A stretch of DNA of 64,000 nucleotides from Hyphomicrobiaceae bacterium (GTDB lineage: Bacteria; Pseudomonadota; Alphaproteobacteria; Rhizobiales; Hyphomicrobiaceae): NCBI GenBank assembly GCA_021730785.1, contig JAKFWF010000027.1:1-64000 (forward strand), written 5' to 3'. Numbering within the stretch: position 1 is the stretch's first letter; each line of letters begins with the position of its first letter. The notes below the pieces were generated by a model that saw nothing but the letters and a program-made list of their open reading frames with translations, did no database searches and was not told the origin of the DNA. The position numbers and the translations under genes are program-made. Positions 17,124 to 26,789 of the stretch are shown here, piece by piece.

Positions 17124-20087
17124 ATGACATCGCCAGCGCCAGAGCGTGACAGAATTTCGACCGCGCCGGAGGGCGAGGCGCTGCCCGTGATCAAGGGCAG
17201 CCACCTCTACCTGATCGACGGCTCCGGCTACATCTTCCGCGCGTTCCACGCCCTGCCGCCGCTGACCCGCCCGTCGGACGGCCTGCCGGTCGGCGCCGTG
17301 CACGGCTTTTGCGCCATGCTGTGGAAGCTGATGGGCGACAGCAAGACAACGGACGCGCCGACCCACATCGCGGTCATCTTCGATGCCGGTGCAAAGACCT
17401 TCCGCAACGACATCTATGACAAGTACAAGGCGAACCGCCCGCCGCCACCCGAGGAACTGATCCCGCAGTTCGGCCTGATCCGCGATGCCGTGCGCGCCTT
17501 CAACGTCGCCTGCGTCGAACAGGACGGGTATGAGGCCGACGACATCATCGCAACCTATGCCAAGGACGCCCACGCGCGCGGCGGCACCGTCACGATCATT
17601 TCGTCCGACAAGGACCTGATGCAGCTGGTGCAGCCCGGCGTCGGCATGCTCGATACCATGAAGAACAAGCGCATCGGCACGGACGAAGTGTTTGAGAAAT
17701 TCGGCGTGCGGCCCGACAAGGTGGTCGACGTGCAGTCGCTGGCCGGCGACAGCGTCGACAACGTGCCGGGTGTGCCCGGCATCGGCATCAAGACGGCGGC
17801 CGAACTGATCAACGAGTATGGCGACCTCGACAGCCTGCTCGCGCGGGCAGCTGAGATCAAACAACCCAAGCGCCGTGAAAAGCTGATCGAGTTCGCCGAC
17901 CAGGCGCGCATTTCCCGCGACCTCGTGCGCCTGAAGGACGACGTCGATGTGGCGCTGCCGCTCGAAAAATTCGGCGTGACCGCGCCGAAGCCGGAGCAGT
18001 TGCTCGGCTTCCTGCAGCGCATGGAATTCAACACGCTGACCCGCAAGATCGCGGACAGCCTGGGGGCAGCCCCGCCGCCGCTGCTGGAGCGATCGGTCGG
18101 CAGTACGGTTGCCAAATCCGACGCCCCTTCGAAAGCCGGCGGCGCCGAGGCCGGCACGCCGTCGGCGGGTGCGGCCCATGGCCTCGCACTTGCCAAATCC
18201 AAGCCGTTCGATGTGAAAGCCTACGAGATCGTGCGCGACGAGGCGGCCCTCGTGCGCTGGCTCGATGCGGCGCGCTCAGCCGGCCGCTTCGCCTTCGACA
18301 CCGAGACGACGAGCCTCGATGCCATGCAGGCCGATCTAGTCGGCTTTTCGATTGCAACGGAGCCCGGCCGGGCCTGCTACGTGCCGCTCGCGCACACGGT
18401 GGGGTCGAGCGACCTGTTCGGCGGCGGACGGGCCGACGGCCAGATGGATCGCGGCCGCGCGCTTGAACTGCTGCAGCCACTGCTGGCCGACGAAAGCGTC
18501 CTCAAGATCGGGCAGAACCTCAAGTATGACGCGCTCGTGCTCGCCCAGCACAAGCTCACGATTGCGCCGCTGGACGACACCATGCTGCTGTCCTACGCGC
18601 TCGACGGCGGACGCGGCAGCCACGGCATGGACGATCTCGCCCAGCGCCATTTGGGCCACACCTGCATTCCCTTTGCCAAGGTGATCGAACTCGCGCCGGG
18701 AGCAAAGAAATCCGATCGCACGTTCGCCGGCGTGCCGATCGAGAAGGCTGCCGAATATGCCGCCGAAGACGCCGACGTGACGCTGCGGCTGTGGCTCGCG
18801 CTAAAACCGCGACTGGCGGCCGAACGCATGACGACGGTGTACGAGACGCTGGAGCGCCCGCTGCTGCCCATCATCGTCGACATGGAACGGGCCGGCATCA
18901 AGGTCGACCCCGCCATCCTGTCGCGGCTTTCAGCACAATTCGCCCAGTCGATCGCGCGGCTGGAAGAGGAGGTGCAGGCGCTGGCCGGCGAAAAGTTCAA
19001 CCTGGGCTCGCCAAAGCAGCTCGGCGAACTGCTGTTCGACAAGCTCAAGCTCCCGGGCGGCAAGCGTACCAAGACCGGGCAGTGGGAAACGCGTGCCGGC
19101 CTGCTCGATGATCTCGCTGGCAACGAGGAGTTGCCCGAGGACGCGCGCAAGCTCGTCAACACCATGATGGAGTGGCGACAGCTGTCGAAGCTCCGCTCCA
19201 CCTACACTGATGCCCTTCCGGAGTTCATCAATCCGACGACCAAGCGCATTCACACGTCCTATGCGCTGGCAACAACGACCACCGGGCGTTTGGCCTCGAG
19301 CGACCCCAACCTGCAGAACATTCCAATCCGCACCAAGGAGGGTCGCGCGATCCGAACCGCCTTCATCGCGGATGCAGGCCACAAACTCGTCTCGGCCGAC
19401 TACTCGCAGATCGAGTTGCGCGTGCTCGCCCACATCGCCGACATCCCGCAATTGAAGAAGGCGTTCGCCGACGGCCTCGACATCCATGCCATGACGGCAT
19501 CCGAAATGTTCGGCGTGCCGGTGAAGGACATGCCGGCCGAAGTGCGCCGGCGGGCGAAGGCGATCAACTTCGGCATCATCTACGGCATCTCGGCGTTCGG
19601 GCTGGCGAACCAGCTCGGCATTTCGCGGGAGGAAGCGGGGCTCTACATCAAGACTTACTTTGAGCGCTTTCCCCGCATCCGCGACTACATGGATGCAACA
19701 AAGAAGTTCGCGCACGACAATGGCTACGTCGAAACGGTGTTCGGCCGGCGCATCCACTATCCCGAGATCAACACCAAGAACCCGTCCATGCGCGGCTTCC
19801 TCGAGCGGGCCGCGATCAACGCGCCGATCCAGGGCACGGCCGCCGACGTGATCCGCCGCGCCATGGTGCGGATGCCGGCGGCGCTGCGGGATGGCGGCCT
19901 GCACTCGGCCCGCATGCTGCTGCAGGTGCACGACGAACTGATCTTCGAGGTCAAGGCCGCCGACGTCGAACCGACGATCGCGATCGTGCGCCGCGTCATG
20001 GAAAAGAGCGCCGATCCAGCGGTTGCCCTGTCGGTGCCGCTGCAGGTCGACGCCAAGGCCGCCGACAGCTGGGACGAGGCGCATTGA
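17124..20087 (+). CDS. polA: DNA polymerase I
   Basis: 5' nuclease domain (LYLIDGSGYIFRAFHALPPL), 3'-5' exo domain (FAFDTETTSLD), polymerase motifs (HKLVSADYSQIELRVLAHIADI, RRRAKAINFGIIYGIS, LLQVHDELIFEV). Confidence 0.98.
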   Translation: MTSPAPERDRISTAPEGEALPVIKGSHLYLIDGSGYIFRAFHALPPLTRPSDGLPVGAVHGFCAMLWKLMGDSKTTDAPTHIAVIFDAGAKTFRNDIYDKYKANRPPPPEELIPQFGLIRDAVRAFNVACVEQDGYEADDIIATYAKDAHARGGTVTIISSDKDLMQLVQPGVGMLDTMKNKRIGTDEVFEKFGVRPDKVVDVQSLAGDSVDNVPGVPGIGIKTAAELINEYGDLDSLLARAAEIKQPKRREKLIEFADQARISRDLVRLKDDVDVALPLEKFGVTAPKPEQLLGFLQRMEFNTLTRKIADSLGAAPPPLLERSVGSTVAKSDAPSKAGGAEAGTPSAGAAHGLALAKSKPFDVKAYEIVRDEAALVRWLDAARSAGRFAFDTETTSLDAMQADLVGFSIATEPGRACYVPLAHTVGSSDLFGGGRADGQMDRGRALELLQPLLADESVLKIGQNLKYDALVLAQHKLTIAPLDDTMLLSYALDGGRGSHGMDDLAQRHLGHTCIPFAKVIELAPGAKKSDRTFAGVPIEKAAEYAAEDADVTLRLWLALKPRLAAERMTTVYETLERPLLPIIVDMERAGIKVDPAILSRLSAQFAQSIARLEEEVQALAGEKFNLGSPKQLGELLFDKLKLPGGKRTKTGQWETRAGLLDDLAGNEELPEDARKLVNTMMEWRQLSKLRSTYTDALPEFINPTTKRIHTSYALATTTTGRLASSDPNLQNIPIRTKEGRAIRTAFIADAGHKLVSADYSQIELRVLAHIADIPQLKKAFADGLDIHAMTASEMFGVPVKDMPAEVRRRAKAINFGIIYGISAFGLANQLGISREEAGLYIKTYFERFPRIRDYMDATKKFAHDNGYVETVFGRRIHYPEINTKNPSMRGFLERAAINAPIQGTAADVIRRAMVRMPAALRDGGLHSARMLLQVHDELIFEVKAADVEPTIAIVRRVMEKSADPAVALSVPLQVDAKAADSWDEAH

Positions 20088-20096
20088 GGGCTCACC

Positions 20097-21005
20097 TCAC
20101 GCAGCTTGCGCGCGCACGCGTTCGCGGTGCCAGGCGTAGAGCCCGGACGCGATGACGACGGCAGCACCGGCGAGCGTCCAGCCATCGGGAACATCGCCGA
20201 ACAGCAGGTAGCCGACGACGATCGCCCAAACGAACAGCGAATAGTTGTAGGGCTGCAGCAGCGACGGCTGGCTCAGCCCCAACGCCCGAATGAGTGCAAT
20301 GTGCGCAAACGCCCCCAGCAGCGCGATCGCCGCCAGCATGGCCCAGCCCTGGGCATCGGGCCAGATCCAGAAGGCTGGCCCGACGAGGGTCGTGGCACCG
20401 AGGCCGACCAGCGCGGTCCACAGCGACGTCGTTTCCGCCCGGTCGGTGCGCGCGCATAGGCGCACCAGCACCTGATAGAGCCCCCACATGGCAGCGCCGA
20501 GGATCGCAACCAGCACCGCCGGCTGCAGCGTCACCAGGCCCGGGCGCACGATCATCAGCACGCCAATAAAACCGATCAACACGGCCGCCCAGCGGCGCGG
20601 GCCGACCACCTCGCCCAGGATCGGCACCGACAGCGCCACGACCAGCAGCGGCGCCACGGCTGCAATCGCATGCACGTCGGCCAGCGGCATGAGGCTGAAC
20701 GCCAGCATGAACACGGCGCTTTCCAGAATCAGCAGCAGACCGCGGGCAAACTGCAGTTTCGGCCGGCCGCTGCGGGCGAGCGCCAGCAGGCTGTGCGTCC
20801 GGTTCTGCCCGCGCAGCAGCGCAATCGCCAGCAGCGTAAATACGATGTTGCGCACCCACATGATCTGCGGGATCGGCAGTGTCTGCGACAGGATCTTGGC
20901 GGTGCCATCCATCACCGCGAAGGCGAACATGGCGGCGAGGACCAGGCCAATGGCCAAGGCTGGTTGGGCCGGCGGGGGTGGCGGTTGCGACGATTGCGTA
21001 CTCAC
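20097..21005 (-). CDS. EamA (DMT) family transporter
   Basis: GTG start (MSTQSSQPPPPPAQPALAIGLVLAAMFAFAVMDGTAKILSQ); start trimmed from the 521-aa ORF, whose N-terminal part is the wrong frame of the upstream EamA gene. Confidence 0.85.
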   Translation of the reverse strand: MSTQSSQPPPPPAQPALAIGLVLAAMFAFAVMDGTAKILSQTLPIPQIMWVRNIVFTLLAIALLRGQNRTHSLLALARSGRPKLQFARGLLLILESAVFMLAFSLMPLADVHAIAAVAPLLVVALSVPILGEVVGPRRWAAVLIGFIGVLMIVRPGLVTLQPAVLVAILGAAMWGLYQVLVRLCARTDRAETTSLWTALVGLGATTLVGPAFWIWPDAQGWAMLAAIALLGAFAHIALIRALGLSQPSLLQPYNYSLFVWAIVVGYLLFGDVPDGWTLAGAAVVIASGLYAWHRERVRAQAA

Positions 21006-21907
21006 TGGACCGGTCGTTCCTTCGCGCCGGTGCTGCCGGGCGTGGCGGTTTGCCCGCCGAGCTGCACCACGATGATCGCCGCCAGAATGAGCCCCGCGCC
21101 AGCAATCGCGATCGGCGCCAGCCGTTCGCCGAGCAGCAGCGCACCGGCGACGGCAGCAAACACCGTCTCCAAGCTGACGATGATCGCCGTCTCGGCGGCC
21201 GAGGCATGCTTCATCGCGATCGCCAGCAGGGTGAAGGTCAGCGCACTCGACAGCAGGCCCACGTAGGCGATCTCGGGCGCTGCAGCGATGATGCCAACGA
21301 ACTTGGTCGTCTCGGTCAGCGCTGCCGCGACGCCGCCGAGCACACCGACCGTCGCGAATTGGATCGCGGTATACGTGATCGGCCGGTCGAAGGCTGCCGA
21401 CGCGCCGGTGATGACGAGGTGGATCGCCCAGAACAGGGCGCAGATGGCAACCAGGCCATCGCCGCCGTTGAAGCCGGCCAGCGTGCCGCCGCCCAAGCCC
21501 CAGGCGCCGACGAACGACAGCGCAACTGCAATCCACACCTGGGGCGTGAGCCGCTGGCCGAGCCAGAACCACGCGACGAACGGCGTGATGATCACATAAA
21601 GCCCGGTCAGGAAGCCGGTGTTGCTGACCGTCGCGGTGATGAGGCCGACCTGCTGGAACCACGCTGCAACGAAAAACAGCACGCCGCCCAGCAGCGCGAT
21701 GCGCAGCAGGGGAGTGGGGAGGATCTGCGACGCGCGCCGTCCTTCGATCCAGGCGAGGGGGCTCAGAGCCACGGCCGCCAGCAAAGATCGCGCAGCGATG
21801 AACGCATTGGGGCCGATGTGCTCCATGGCCGACTTCTGGAACACGAAGGCGAAGCCCCAGATTGCAGCGGCGAACAGCAGCAACAGATCGGCTTGATAAC
21901 GGCGCAT
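21002..21907 (-). CDS. EamA (DMT) family transporter
   Basis: MRRYQADLLLLFAAAIWGFAFVFQKSAMEHIGPNAFIAARSLLAAVAL; overlaps the next gene by 4 nt. Confidence 0.88.
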   Translation of the reverse strand: MRRYQADLLLLFAAAIWGFAFVFQKSAMEHIGPNAFIAARSLLAAVALSPLAWIEGRRASQILPTPLLRIALLGGVLFFVAAWFQQVGLITATVSNTGFLTGLYVIITPFVAWFWLGQRLTPQVWIAVALSFVGAWGLGGGTLAGFNGGDGLVAICALFWAIHLVITGASAAFDRPITYTAIQFATVGVLGGVAAALTETTKFVGIIAAAPEIAYVGLLSSALTFTLLAIAMKHASAAETAIIVSLETVFAAVAGALLLGERLAPIAIAGAGLILAAIIVVQLGGQTATPGSTGAKERPVQ

Positions 21908-21991
21908 GGGGGTGGGGGTCCGACGGCGGGGCGGCAACTGGGCCGCGTGGGTGCGATGGCGCTGACTAGCCGGTTCGCCGCCCGCCGGCAA

Positions 21992-24289
21992 TCAGGCGCG
22001 CGCTGGCACTGGCTCGGTTGCCGCTGCCCGGAGCGCCATGACGATGCGTTCCGGCGTCATCGGCATGTGCGTCATGCGCACGCCGATGGCACGGCGGATG
22101 GCGTTGCCGACGCAGGCCGCCACCGGCACGATCGGCACCTCGGCGACGCCGCGCACGCCATAGGGCACGTCCGGCACCGGCGTTTCGATCAGCACGCAGT
22201 TGATTGTCGGCAGATCGAGTGCGGTCGGCATGCGATAGTCGAGCATGCTGGCATTGCGCAGGCGGCCGTCGGCTGCGTAATCGAACCCCTCGGTCAGCGC
22301 CCAGCCGATCCCCTGCGACACGCTGCCTTCGATCTGCCCCTCGACCGCTGGCGGGTTGAGCGCGCGCCCCACGTCCTGGAACGCCGTGTACCGCAAAATC
22401 GTCACCTGCCCGGTCTCGGGATCGACTTCGACGTCGCACACGTGGGCCGCTGTCTCGACGCCGAGCGGCAGCTTGGTCGACACGCCACGGCCGACGATGG
22501 CGCCCTCGGTCAGGGTCGCACGCATGAGGTCGAACAGGCTGATGGTGGCGGCACCGGCGCGGAACACGCCCCCAGCATAGGCGAGTTCGCTGAGTGGACA
22601 CTGCAGCCGCTGCGCCGCGCGCGCGCGTAGCTGGTCAAGCGCATCCTTGCAGGCGTACGAGACGGCTGCCGCCATCGTGCGGCCGACCCGGCTGCCGGCC
22701 GCCGCATCCGAATAGCCGACCGATTTCGTGTCCCCCATCGCCACGTGTACGTCGGCGACCCCGAGCCCGAATTCTTCGGCCGCCACCTGTGCCATCGCGG
22801 TGCGCGTACCGGAGATGTCGACCGCGCCCATCGTCACCATGGGACGGCCGTCGCCAGCGATCGTCACGTGCGCCGCCGACGTCATCGATGTGCCACGCCA
22901 GTAGCCGAAGGCGAGACCACGACCGCGTGGCAAGTGGCCGGCCGCCAGCGGCTCGCGCCAGCAGGGGTGGGCAGCGATTCGGTCCGCGATTGCGGTGAAG
23001 GCGATCGTGGGGAACGGCGTGCCGATCGGCATCATGCTGCCGGTAACGGCTGCGTTGCGGCGGCGCAACTCCAGCGGATCGAGGTCGAGTTTGAGCGCGA
23101 TCTCGTCCATCGCCTGTTCGAGCGCGAATGCCGCCTGGATGCCGCCCGGCCCGCGATAGGCTTCTGTGCGCGGCTTGTTGGTGACGATTTCCCAGCCATC
23201 GAGGCGCAGATTCGCACACTGATAGGGCGCGGCGGACGCCTGCATGAGCAGCGTGGTCGGCGTGCCGGGAATGCCGCCGCTGTCGAGGACATAGCGACCG
23301 TCGATGGCGGTGAGTTTGCCGGTGGCATCCGCGGCGATCTTCATCGCGATGCGGGCGGCGGCCGCCGGACCTGAACCGCCAGCGAACGTCTCCTCGCGGC
23401 TGGTGACGATCTTCACCGGCCGGCCGCACTTCTGTGCCAGGCGGGCGGCGATCGGCTCCACGTGTACGGTGATCTTGCCGCCGAACGCACCGCCGGTTTC
23501 GAGCGGAATGACCTTCAGCTGCGACTGCGGCAGGCCGAGCAGGACCGCGGTCTGGATCTCGGCCTGGAACGCGCCCTGGGTCGAGGCCCAGATGGTGACG
23601 AACCCGGTCGCCTCCGCTTCGGCGACACAGGCCTGCGGCTCGATGTAACCCTGGTGGGCGGTGTCGGTGATGGTGTGCACTTCCGCGATGACGGCGGCGG
23701 TGGCAAGCGCTGCCGCCGTATCGCCGCGCTCGATCAGGGTGCGCCCGCCCACGTTGCGCGGCGCTGGGTTCGCTGCGTCGAAGCCCTTGGGCTTGTGCTC
23801 GGGGAACATCACGGCTGCGTCCGGCGCGGTCGCCGTCTCGATATCCATCAGCGCGGGCAGCACCTCATAGCTAACCTCGATCAGGTCGACGGCCTTGGCT
23901 GCGATGTAAGGATCGGTCGCGGCGACGGCTGCCACGGCGTGTCCGCGCCACAGCACGCGGTCGCGCGCGATCACGGTCAGGGCCGAGACCCAAGCATCGG
24001 CGCCAGTCTCGCCGAACGGGATGATGGTGCCCGGCGCAACGACGGGGAAGTCCTGCGCGGTGACGACGGCGAGAACGCCCTTCAAGGCGGCCGCCTTCGA
24101 CGTGTCGATCGCGAGAATGCGGGCATGCGCGTGCGGGCTGCGCTTGATGTGGCCCGTGATCATGCCGGGCCGCATGAGGTCGGCGCAGTAGATCGCCCGG
24201 CCGGTGACGCGCTCGCCGGCATCTACACGGGGGATGCGCCGGCCGACGACCTGCAGAGACGGCTCAGAGATCTCGCGGATCGATGTCAT
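21992..24289 (-). CDS. Xanthine dehydrogenase/CoxL family molybdopterin-binding large subunit
   Basis: GRRIPRVDAGERVTGRAIYCADLMRPGMITGHIKRSPHAHARI, GGAFGGKITVHVEPIAARLAQKCGRPVK, TEAYRGPGGIQAAFALEQAMDEIA; lacks the AYxCSFR loop of true CO dehydrogenase. Confidence 0.9.
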   Translation of the reverse strand: MTSIREISEPSLQVVGRRIPRVDAGERVTGRAIYCADLMRPGMITGHIKRSPHAHARILAIDTSKAAALKGVLAVVTAQDFPVVAPGTIIPFGETGADAWVSALTVIARDRVLWRGHAVAAVAATDPYIAAKAVDLIEVSYEVLPALMDIETATAPDAAVMFPEHKPKGFDAANPAPRNVGGRTLIERGDTAAALATAAVIAEVHTITDTAHQGYIEPQACVAEAEATGFVTIWASTQGAFQAEIQTAVLLGLPQSQLKVIPLETGGAFGGKITVHVEPIAARLAQKCGRPVKIVTSREETFAGGSGPAAAARIAMKIAADATGKLTAIDGRYVLDSGGIPGTPTTLLMQASAAPYQCANLRLDGWEIVTNKPRTEAYRGPGGIQAAFALEQAMDEIALKLDLDPLELRRRNAAVTGSMMPIGTPFPTIAFTAIADRIAAHPCWREPLAAGHLPRGRGLAFGYWRGTSMTSAAHVTIAGDGRPMVTMGAVDISGTRTAMAQVAAEEFGLGVADVHVAMGDTKSVGYSDAAAGSRVGRTMAAAVSYACKDALDQLRARAAQRLQCPLSELAYAGGVFRAGAATISLFDLMRATLTEGAIVGRGVSTKLPLGVETAAHVCDVEVDPETGQVTILRYTAFQDVGRALNPPAVEGQIEGSVSQGIGWALTEGFDYAADGRLRNASMLDYRMPTALDLPTINCVLIETPVPDVPYGVRGVAEVPIVPVAACVGNAIRRAIGVRMTHMPMTPERIVMALRAAATEPVPARA

Positions 24290-24765
24290 CGACTGGCCTC
24301 CTGCCGGCTGGTGGCGACGGCCTGGATCGCCTCGACGATCTTGCCGTAGCCGGTGCAGCGGCAGATATTGCCGGCGATGGCGTAGCGGATGTCGGCGTCG
24401 CTCGGCACGGCCACGCGATCGAGCAGCGCCACCGCAGACAGCACCACGCCCGGCGTGCAGAAGCCGCACTGGGTGCCGCCGAACTTGATGAGGGCCGCCT
24501 GCACGGGGTGCAGTGCGTTGCCCACCGCCACACCTTCAATGGTCGTGACATGGGCGCCCTGCGCTTCGGCGGCCAACACCAGGCAGGCGCACACCGGCTC
24601 GCCATCGAGCAACACGGTGCAGGCGCCGCAGTTGCCGTTGCTGCAACCCTCCTTGGTGCCGGTCAGGCCCAGTTGATCGCGCACAAGCTGGAGCAGCGTA
24701 TCGCGGCCATCTGCGAGTGCCTGTCGCGGCTCGCCATTCACGTCCAGGGTGACGACGATTTTCAT
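24286..24765 (-). CDS. (2Fe-2S)-binding small subunit, CoxS/XdhC family
   Basis: GCSNGNCGACTVLLDGEPVCACLVLA and CGFCTPGVVLSAVALL...ICRCTGYGKIVEAI. Confidence 0.93.
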   Translation of the reverse strand: MKIVVTLDVNGEPRQALADGRDTLLQLVRDQLGLTGTKEGCSNGNCGACTVLLDGEPVCACLVLAAEAQGAHVTTIEGVAVGNALHPVQAALIKFGGTQCGFCTPGVVLSAVALLDRVAVPSDADIRYAIAGNICRCTGYGKIVEAIQAVATSRQEASR

Positions 24766-25634
24766 GTCCCATGAATTCCAAGTTCGCCCGCGCAGGCTTC
24801 GAGCGCGCGGCGCGTCAGGACTGCGACCAGTTGCCGGCGATAGTCGGCCGAGCCGCGCGTATCGGAAATTGGTCGGGCTTCATCGGCGGCACTTTGCGCG
24901 GCCGCCGCGATCAGCTTCGGCGATAGCCGCTCGCCGACCAGCAGGGTTTGCGCAGCGGCCGCAACCAGCGGCGTCGGCGCCACCGACGCGAGCGTGATCG
25001 CCGCGCCGGTGATGGCGCTTTGCTGGTCGAGTTGGAGCCATACGCCGACCCCGGCAATCGCAATGTCCATCTCGCGGCGCGGCGTGAAGCGCAGATACTT
25101 CGCGGCCCAGCGGCCGGTCTGCGCGGGCACCACGATGGCCACCAGGATCTCGGCGGCGGCGAGTGACGAGCGGCCGGGCCCGGTTGCGATTTCAACGATC
25201 GGCAGGGTGCGACGGCCGCCCGGTCCCGCGACCACCCCTCGCGCACCGAGGCAGATCAGTAGCGGCACGGCATCGGCCGAGGGCGCAGCGTTACACACGT
25301 TGCCGCCCAGGCTCGCCCGATTCTGGATCTGCAGGCTGCCGATCAAACGCGCGGAGTCGAGCAGCGCGTGATGCTCGGCGGCGAACGCAGCATCGCGGCC
25401 GAGCCGCCCGACACTTGCCGCCGCGCCGATTCGCCAACCGCCGTCCGCCTGCCGCGTGATTGCGTTCAATTCCGGAATGCGCTTCAGGTCGATGACATGC
25501 GCAACCTGACGCCGGTTCTCGCGCACCTGCACGATAAGGTCGGTGCCGCCGGCCAGCACCCGCGCGTCAGGCCGCGCGAGCGCCACCACCGCATCGGCTA
25601 CCGTCGTCGGTCGGCTATAGTGAAGCTCCTGCAC
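24762..25634 (-). CDS. FAD-binding subunit, CoxM family
   Basis: YSRPTTVADAVVALARPDARVLAGGTDLIVQVRE, RASLGGNVCNAAPSADAVPLLICLGA. Confidence 0.93.
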   Translation of the reverse strand: MQELHYSRPTTVADAVVALARPDARVLAGGTDLIVQVRENRRQVAHVIDLKRIPELNAITRQADGGWRIGAAASVGRLGRDAAFAAEHHALLDSARLIGSLQIQNRASLGGNVCNAAPSADAVPLLICLGARGVVAGPGGRRTLPIVEIATGPGRSSLAAAEILVAIVVPAQTGRWAAKYLRFTPRREMDIAIAGVGVWLQLDQQSAITGAAITLASVAPTPLVAAAAQTLLVGERLSPKLIAAAAQSAADEARPISDTRGSADYRRQLVAVLTRRALEACAGELGIHGT

Positions 25635-25909
25635 ACGGGCTCCTGGTCACACGTTGTCCGGACGACCTGCTTAGCAGCCTTTCAGCCAACGTGCGACTGC
25701 ACCGCCAAGCACGGCCTCAACTCGCCGGCACAGGCGGCACATAGCCCACAGGCAATGAGGTTGATCGGGATGCCGACCAGCGGGAAATCGCTGACCCGCA
25801 GGCGCGTCGCCGTGCGGCCGACGAGCGCCAGGATCCGACGCGGTCGTCATGCGGCGCCCCGTCTCGCTGTCCCTGGTTCCCCCGTGCCTTTTGTCCAGCG
25901 CCTGTGCGT

Positions 25910-26752
25910 TCAGTCCTGATCCGGCCCGAATTTGCGCTCGGCTGGTCCAGTATAGGCATAGGCAATGCCGGGCGGCATCGGCCCCTTGATGCGGCCACCC
26001 TGCTGGCTCTGTTCCCAGGCGTGGGCCAGGATGCCGACCGAGCGCGACAGAATGAACAGGCCGCGTCCAAGTGGTGCGGCAAAGCCAAGTTCGGCATAGA
26101 TCACCGCAGTCGCGCCATCGATGTTCATGGGGAGTTTGGCACCCTTGCGATGTTCAATCAGCGCTTCGATCGCGCGCCCGATCGCGGCAAACCGGCCCGC
26201 AACGACCCCGGCCGCCTTGGCTTCGTCGACCAGCGCCAGCAGCCGCGGCGACCGCGGGTCCACTGGATGAAAGCGATGGCCGAAGCCTGGAATGATCTTG
26301 CCGTGCGCCGCGATGCGCGCGTCGACGCCGCTTTCGACGGCAGCCTCGATCCCGGCCCCGGCATCCAGCCGAGCGGCAATGTCTGCATACAGCTCCATGC
26401 ATTGCTCGCCAGCGCCACCATGCACATCGTCGAGCACATTGATCGCCGACGCCATGGCGCCGTTGAGCGGCAGGCCGCACGTCACCGCCATCCGGCCGAT
26501 GGCGATCGAGGGGGCCTGCGGACCGTGATCGACGGCTGCGACCAGCGCCGCTTCGAACAACTTGCCCTGCTCGTTCGACGGCAGGTTGCCCCGCAGCATC
26601 AGCCAGATCATCTGCGGGAAGCTCACGGCGCCGATCAGCTGCTCGACCGGGTAGCCGCGGAAACGGATGATGCCGGGCTTCATGTCGATGATGTCGGTCG
26701 ACCACCACTGGCTGGCCTGCGTCACCAGACGGGCTGCCTCGCTCTCGCTCAT
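25910..26752 (-). CDS. Citryl-CoA lyase / citrate synthase family protein
   Basis: RGYPVEQLIGAVSFPQMIWLMLRGNLPSNEQGKLFEAALVAAVDHGPQAPSIAIGRMAVTCG; IIPGFGHRFHPVDPR; start set at MSESEAARL. Confidence 0.82.
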   Translation of the reverse strand: MSESEAARLVTQASQWWSTDIIDMKPGIIRFRGYPVEQLIGAVSFPQMIWLMLRGNLPSNEQGKLFEAALVAAVDHGPQAPSIAIGRMAVTCGLPLNGAMASAINVLDDVHGGAGEQCMELYADIAARLDAGAGIEAAVESGVDARIAAHGKIIPGFGHRFHPVDPRSPRLLALVDEAKAAGVVAGRFAAIGRAIEALIEHRKGAKLPMNIDGATAVIYAELGFAAPLGRGLFILSRSVGILAHAWEQSQQGGRIKGPMPPGIAYAYTGPAERKFGPDQD

Positions 26753-26789
26753 GACTGCACTCCCATGGCTTGACCCAACGCGCGACAGC

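Noticed and set aside
20097-21662. Single 521-aa EamA protein as suggested by the ORF track
   Set aside because: The first ~210 aa are the wrong frame of the upstream EamA gene; the real gene starts with GTG at 21005.
24286-24289. Many ATGA/GTGA 4-nt overlaps (also 21002, 24762, 36062, 39685, 48689, 59775) as an unusual feature
   Set aside because: Common in compact bacterial operons; noted only where the insertion re-created it at 7885..7888.
25643-25905. Possible gene remnant or small Cys-containing ORF between the FAD subunit and the citryl-CoA lyase gene
   Set aside because: Several short frames look weakly protein-like (for example ...DFPLVGIPINLIACGLCAACAGEL...), but no start/RBS or family could be supported from sequence alone.
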